DNA of 64,000 nucleotides from Halorubrum sp. DM2 (lineage in GTDB: Archaea > Halobacteriota > Halobacteria > Halobacteriales > Haloferacaceae), in NCBI RefSeq assembly GCF_901686465.1, contig NZ_LR594487.1:372001-436000 (forward strand), read 5' to 3'. The notes below the pieces were generated by a model that did not search any database, was not told the DNA's origin, and saw only the letters and a program-made list of their open reading frames with translations. Numbering within the stretch: the stretch's first letter is position 1; the number at the start of each line of letters is the position of its first letter. This document shows, piece after piece, positions 60,835 to 64,000 of the stretch. Both the position numbers and the translations under genes were made by a program.

Positions 60835-61367
60835 TGGCGGGCGACGACGCCGATCCCGACCTCGTCCTCGTCGCCGCGGTCGCCGAGAACGGCGTGATCG
60901 GCGACGACGACGGGATGCCGTGGCACTACCCCGCGGATCTGGCGCACTTCAAGCGGCTCACGACCGGCCACCCGGTGATCGTCGGCCGGAAGACGTACGA
61001 GGGGATCAGAGACCGGCTCGGCGGCCCGCTCCCCGACCGGACCAGCGTCGTGATGACGACGCGGTCGATCGACGACGCGGACCTCTCGGACGGCGCGGTC
61101 GTCGCACACGACCTCGATGAGGCCGTCTCTCGCGCGACCGCGGACGCCGCCGACCGCGGCGTCGACGCCGTCTACGTCATCGGCGGCGCGACGGTGTACG
61201 AGCAGTTCCTCGACCGCGCCGACCGGCTGGTGATCACCGAGATCCCCGAGCGTCCCGGCGGCGACGCGCGCTTCCCCGAGTGGGACGCCGAGGAATGGAC
61301 CGAAACCGACCGCGAGGCGGAGGACGACCTCGCGTTCGTCACCTACGAGCGACGCGGCGCGAACTGA
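60834..61367 (+). CDS. folA: Dihydrofolate reductase
   Basis: The 177-residue enzyme regenerates tetrahydrofolate after the thymidylate synthase reaction. Signatures are VLVAAVAENGVIGDDDGMPWHYPADLAHFKRLTTGHPVIVGRKTYEGI and VYVIGGATVYEQFLDRADRLVITEIPE. The start overlaps the thyA stop by one base (TGATG), so the two enzymes of the thymidylate cycle are translationally coupled. Length is normal. Confidence 0.95.
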   Translation: MAGDDADPDLVLVAAVAENGVIGDDDGMPWHYPADLAHFKRLTTGHPVIVGRKTYEGIRDRLGGPLPDRTSVVMTTRSIDDADLSDGAVVAHDLDEAVSRATADAADRGVDAVYVIGGATVYEQFLDRADRLVITEIPERPGGDARFPEWDAEEWTETDREAEDDLAFVTYERRGAN

Positions 61368-61383
61368 CCGCCGCCGCGTTTTC

Positions 61384-61800
61384 TCACTCGATGAACCGCG
61401 ACTCCACGTCCCCTGACGGCATCATACATCGGTCCTTCTTGCCGAACCAGCGGTATCGGTGCTCGGCGACGAAGTCGTACACGCGGTCGCGGACCGGCGC
61501 GGGGACGTATCGGAACGGGGAGAGCAGCCGGTAGCGGCCGCCGAGTCCCGTCGCGATCCGAATGACCGCCGCCGACTTCACGTAGCTCTCGCCGTCCTCG
61601 ATCAGGACGATCGACTCGATCTCGTCGGTCGGGAGGTCGTGTTCGGCCAGCAGCGCCTGTCCGACCTCGGACTGGAGGGAGGCGAACCGGTACTTCCCCT
61701 CCGGGTCGCGGGGGTGGACGAACTGTACGAACCCGCTACAGAGGTTACAGACGCCGTCGAACAGTATGATCGCGGCGTCCTCCGGGATGTCCCCGTCCAT
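61384..61800 (-). CDS. DCC-family thiol-disulfide oxidoreductase (DUF393)
   Basis: The 138-residue protein has the DxxCxxC motif of the DCC family near its start: IILFDGVCNLCSGFVQFVHPRDPEGKYRFASLQSEVGQALL. The later AAVIRIATGLGGRYRLLSPFRYVPAPVRDRVYDFVAEHRYRWFG is usual. The family is related to thioredoxin-fold oxidoreductases, though partners are unknown. I start at the ATG at 61800; a GTG one codon earlier also opens the frame. In other genomes DCC proteins accompany HTTM proteins such as the divergent gene at 61965; that pairing is seen here and is a mild support for a shared role. Confidence 0.85.
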   Translation of the reverse strand: MDGDIPEDAAIILFDGVCNLCSGFVQFVHPRDPEGKYRFASLQSEVGQALLAEHDLPTDEIESIVLIEDGESYVKSAAVIRIATGLGGRYRLLSPFRYVPAPVRDRVYDFVAEHRYRWFGKKDRCMMPSGDVESRFIE

Positions 61801-61964
61801 CACCCGTAATCGTACGCCGCCGCCGCAGTTCAGGATTCCGGTGCGATCGGACCGAGTCCCCCCGGAAGCCGAGCGACGGCGACCACGCGACGGCGACCGC
61901 GCGCCGTCGCACGGAAAACTTATACTGATTCCTCCGCGTCTCCAACTAGTTGGACTCCAAGATC

Positions 61965-63632
61965 ATGGCTCGAAGCCTCTCGGTCGCGGGCGTCCGGTCG
62001 CGGTTCTCGGCCGTCGTTCGACGGCTCTCGGCGGCGGTCGCCGCGCGGGCCTCGGTCGACCGGCGCGCGCTCGCCGCCTTCCGGATCGGGCTCGGAACGC
62101 TGCTGATCGCCGACCTGCTCCGGCGCTCGCGCTCGCTTTCCGCCTTCTACACCGACTACGGCGTGCTCCCGCGACGCGCGCTGGTCGCCGACTACTCGGA
62201 GCTGTACTCGCTCCACGCGCTCTCCGGCGAACCGTGGGCCGTCGCGTCGCTGTTCGCGGTCGCGGGCGCTGTCGCCCTCGCGCTGGCCGTCGGCTACCGG
62301 ACGCGGCTCGCGACGGTCGCCTCGTGGCTGCTGTTGCTCTCGCTTCAGGCCCGGAACCCGATGGTGTTGAACGCGGGCGACGCCCTGCTGGCGATGCTGC
62401 TCTTCTGGGGCATCTTCCTCCCGCTCGGCGCGCGCTGGTCGGTTGACGCGATCGGGCGATCGGACGCCGAAAACCCCGGCGACGGCGTGATGCCCGCCGC
62501 CGTCGACGAGGCGACGTCGGAACCCGGTCCCTCCACGGGGGGATCGCGCGGGGCCGCCGTGGCGACGGTCGCCTCGCTGGGAGTGCTCCTCCAGATGCTG
62601 GTGATGTACGTGACGAACGGCGTCCACAAGCTCGAGGGGGACCTCTGGATGGGTGGCGAGGCGGTCGCGTACGTCATGCAGGCGGACCAGTTCACCTACC
62701 TCCTCGGCAACCACATCGCCGCGTTCCCCGGTCTGCTGCGCGCGGCCACGTACGTGTGGGTCGCACTGCTTTTCGCCTCGCCGCTGCTGGTCCTCCTCAC
62801 GGGCTTCCCGCGCGCCGCGGTCGCCTCGGTTTTCGTCGGCACCCACCTCGGGATGGCGGTCACGATGCGGATCGACCTGTTCCCCGTCATCGCCGTCGTC
62901 GGCTTCGTCCCGTTCTACCAGACGCCGGTCTGGGACGCCGCGGAGCGCGCGGTCGACCGGTTCGGGCCGTCGACGGACCTCGACCGTTGGCGTACGCACC
63001 TCGCATCCGTCGGGCGGACGCTCACCTCGCTCGACGCGTCGCTGCCCCGGCTAACACGGAACGACCGCCTCGACGACCTCTCGAGCGGTGTCCGAGCGGG
63101 AATCGAACGCGGTCGCCCGCTCTTCTCGACGGTCATTCCCGTCTTCTTCGTCGTGTTGATCGTCCTCTCGAGCGCGCAGTCGGTCGGCTACGGCGAGGTT
63201 CCGGACCCCGGCGAGGAGGTCTTAGAGACCGTCGAGATGGACCAGCACTGGCAGATGTTCGCGCCCGAGCCGGTTCGCACGACGCGGTGGTTCGTCGCGC
63301 CCGGAACCCTCGAAAACGGGAGCGAGCGGGACGTGCTCCACGACGGCGAGGTCTCCATGGACCGGCCGCCCGACGTTGACGCGACCTATCCCTCCGCGCG
63401 CTGGCGAAAATACCTCTCGAACGTCTACTCGGGAGACAACGAGAAGCACCGCTCGTACCTCGCGCACTACCTCTGTGAGGAGTGGAACCGGACCCACGCG
63501 ACCGGCGTCGAGAACGTCACCGTCTACCAGCTGTACGAGCGGACCGACCCGTACAACGGGAGCGTCCAGGCCGCGAACGAGTTCGAGATGATCGAGTACG
63601 ACTGCTCGGGCGAGTTCGTCCAGAACGGGTGA
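61965..63632 (+). CDS. HTTM domain membrane protein
   Basis: The 555-residue protein has the HTTM domain (related to vitamin K-dependent gamma-carboxylase) from about residue 25: RRALAAFRIGLGTLLIADLLRRSRSLSAFYTDYGVLPRRALV, then multiple membrane helices to about 310 and a C-terminal extracellular-type region (about 395-555) with MDQHWQMFAPEP and many conserved residues. The reaction is not known for haloarchaeal members. TTATACT at 61920-61926 is 43 bases before the ATG at 61965 and 28 bases before a TTG at 61950; the start is uncertain. Confidence 0.82.
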   Translation: MARSLSVAGVRSRFSAVVRRLSAAVAARASVDRRALAAFRIGLGTLLIADLLRRSRSLSAFYTDYGVLPRRALVADYSELYSLHALSGEPWAVASLFAVAGAVALALAVGYRTRLATVASWLLLLSLQARNPMVLNAGDALLAMLLFWGIFLPLGARWSVDAIGRSDAENPGDGVMPAAVDEATSEPGPSTGGSRGAAVATVASLGVLLQMLVMYVTNGVHKLEGDLWMGGEAVAYVMQADQFTYLLGNHIAAFPGLLRAATYVWVALLFASPLLVLLTGFPRAAVASVFVGTHLGMAVTMRIDLFPVIAVVGFVPFYQTPVWDAAERAVDRFGPSTDLDRWRTHLASVGRTLTSLDASLPRLTRNDRLDDLSSGVRAGIERGRPLFSTVIPVFFVVLIVLSSAQSVGYGEVPDPGEEVLETVEMDQHWQMFAPEPVRTTRWFVAPGTLENGSERDVLHDGEVSMDRPPDVDATYPSARWRKYLSNVYSGDNEKHRSYLAHYLCEEWNRTHATGVENVTVYQLYERTDPYNGSVQAANEFEMIEYDCSGEFVQNG

Positions 63633-63688
63633 GCCGCGGTCGACCTCGTGCGGTTCCGCGCAGTTGTCCGACGCGTCCCGTCTGCCGA

Positions 63689-64000
63689 CTACTCGTCGAG
63701 GACCGTCGAGCCGCGGCCGATCCGGCTCTGGTAGGCGCGCGCATCGATCCCGACCCCGTCGAAGGCGTCGAGCATCGCGGCGGCGATCTCCCGCCGGTCA
63801 TGCTCGCGGCAGGCGGCGATCACCGCGGGACCGGCACCGCTGACAGTGACTCCCGTGGCCCCGGCGTCGAAGGCGCGCTGGCGAACCTCGTCGTAGCCCG
63901 TGATCAGACGGGCGCGCTCGGGGGTGACCACCGGGTCGTCCATGCCGAGACCGACGAGGTCGGGGTCCGACCGGCACATCCCGATCGCCAGCGTCGCCGC
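63689..64000 (-). CDS. thrB: Homoserine kinase, C-terminal part (runs off the window)
   Basis: The fragment (104 residues, open at the window edge) is the C-terminal part of a GHMP-family kinase: ...MCRSDPDLVGLGMDDPVVTPERARLITGYDEVRQRAFDAGATGVTVSGAGPAVIAACREHDRREIAAAMLDAFDGVGIDARAYQSRIGRGSTVL. The GATGVTVSGAGPAV segment is the third GHMP motif, and the surrounding sequence matches homoserine kinase of threonine synthesis. The N-terminal ATP-binding part lies beyond the window. Confidence 0.88.
   Translation of the reverse strand, partial: AATLAIGMCRSDPDLVGLGMDDPVVTPERARLITGYDEVRQRAFDAGATGVTVSGAGPAVIAACREHDRREIAAAMLDAFDGVGIDARAYQSRIGRGSTVLDE

Overview
This 64 kb window comes from a halophilic archaeon of the class Halobacteria. 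The base composition is very GC-rich, the proteins are acidic and poor in lysine, and promoters are archaeal TATA boxes about 26-31 bases before start codons, which implies leaderless mRNAs. Diagnostic genes include halobacterial 2Fe-2S ferredoxin, CheF, HTH_10 and HalX regulators, an LWR-salt protein, PAN, Cdc48, pelota, aIF1, aIF5B/IF-2, Nob1 and archaeal lipid and heme pathway enzymes. A Halorubrum-like genome is my inference, not something proved here.

Layout. 1-900: the end of a membrane protein, then a complete IS6-family insertion sequence with perfect 8-bp target duplications. 945-8242: MOSC protein, an ATPase-like HMA/membrane protein without a catalytic core, CheF, ferredoxin, a PaaB-like protein overlapping the heme enzyme AhbC, a small ORF, a NarO/DmsR-type regulator and a UbiA lipid prenyltransferase. 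8361-17545: aIF1, a MoxR-DUF58-transglutaminase operon, dihydroorotase, small membrane proteins and seryl-tRNA synthetase. 18076-30448: DUF567 protein, tRNA splicing endonuclease, Cdc48, NikR, PadR regulator, HAD phosphatase, LWR-salt protein and UppS (divergent), DUF2891, PRC-barrel-Nob1 and IF-2. 30478-45003: pelota, DUF4013, an alpha/beta hydrolase, a DUF502-archease-RtcB RNA repair operon, RimI, HMG-CoA reductase, CofH and a formamidase. 45070-64000: DUF6293 regulator, HtpX-like protease, M29 aminopeptidase, HalX response regulator, PAN, pyruvoyl arginine decarboxylase, flippase, aldo/keto reductase, class V aminotransferase, ThyA-FolA, HTTM protein and the end of a homoserine kinase.

Most of the window is core housekeeping: RNA processing and quality control (EndA, Nob1, RtcB/archease, pelota), protein quality control (PAN, Cdc48, HtpX), isoprenoid and lipid synthesis (HMG-CoA reductase, UppS, UbiA), cofactors (AhbC, CofH) and nucleotides (PyrC, ThyA, FolA). 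The only clear mobile DNA is the IS6 element.

The most interesting feature is a family of nine intergenic elements of about 255-355 bp (near 17.7, 20.1, 22.9, 31.3, 35.3, 42.9, 46.4, 52.0 and 57.3 kb). Each has the same order of conserved linkers and three long hairpins whose arms differ between copies but keep pairing by compensatory changes. Most copies also carry short satellite units with the box CGAAGCCCCAG and a mini-hairpin, and several units have a TATA-like box about 27 bases before that box. This looks like a structured, possibly transcribed RNA family, or a hairpin-rich mobile repeat. No tRNA, rRNA or CRISPR array was seen.
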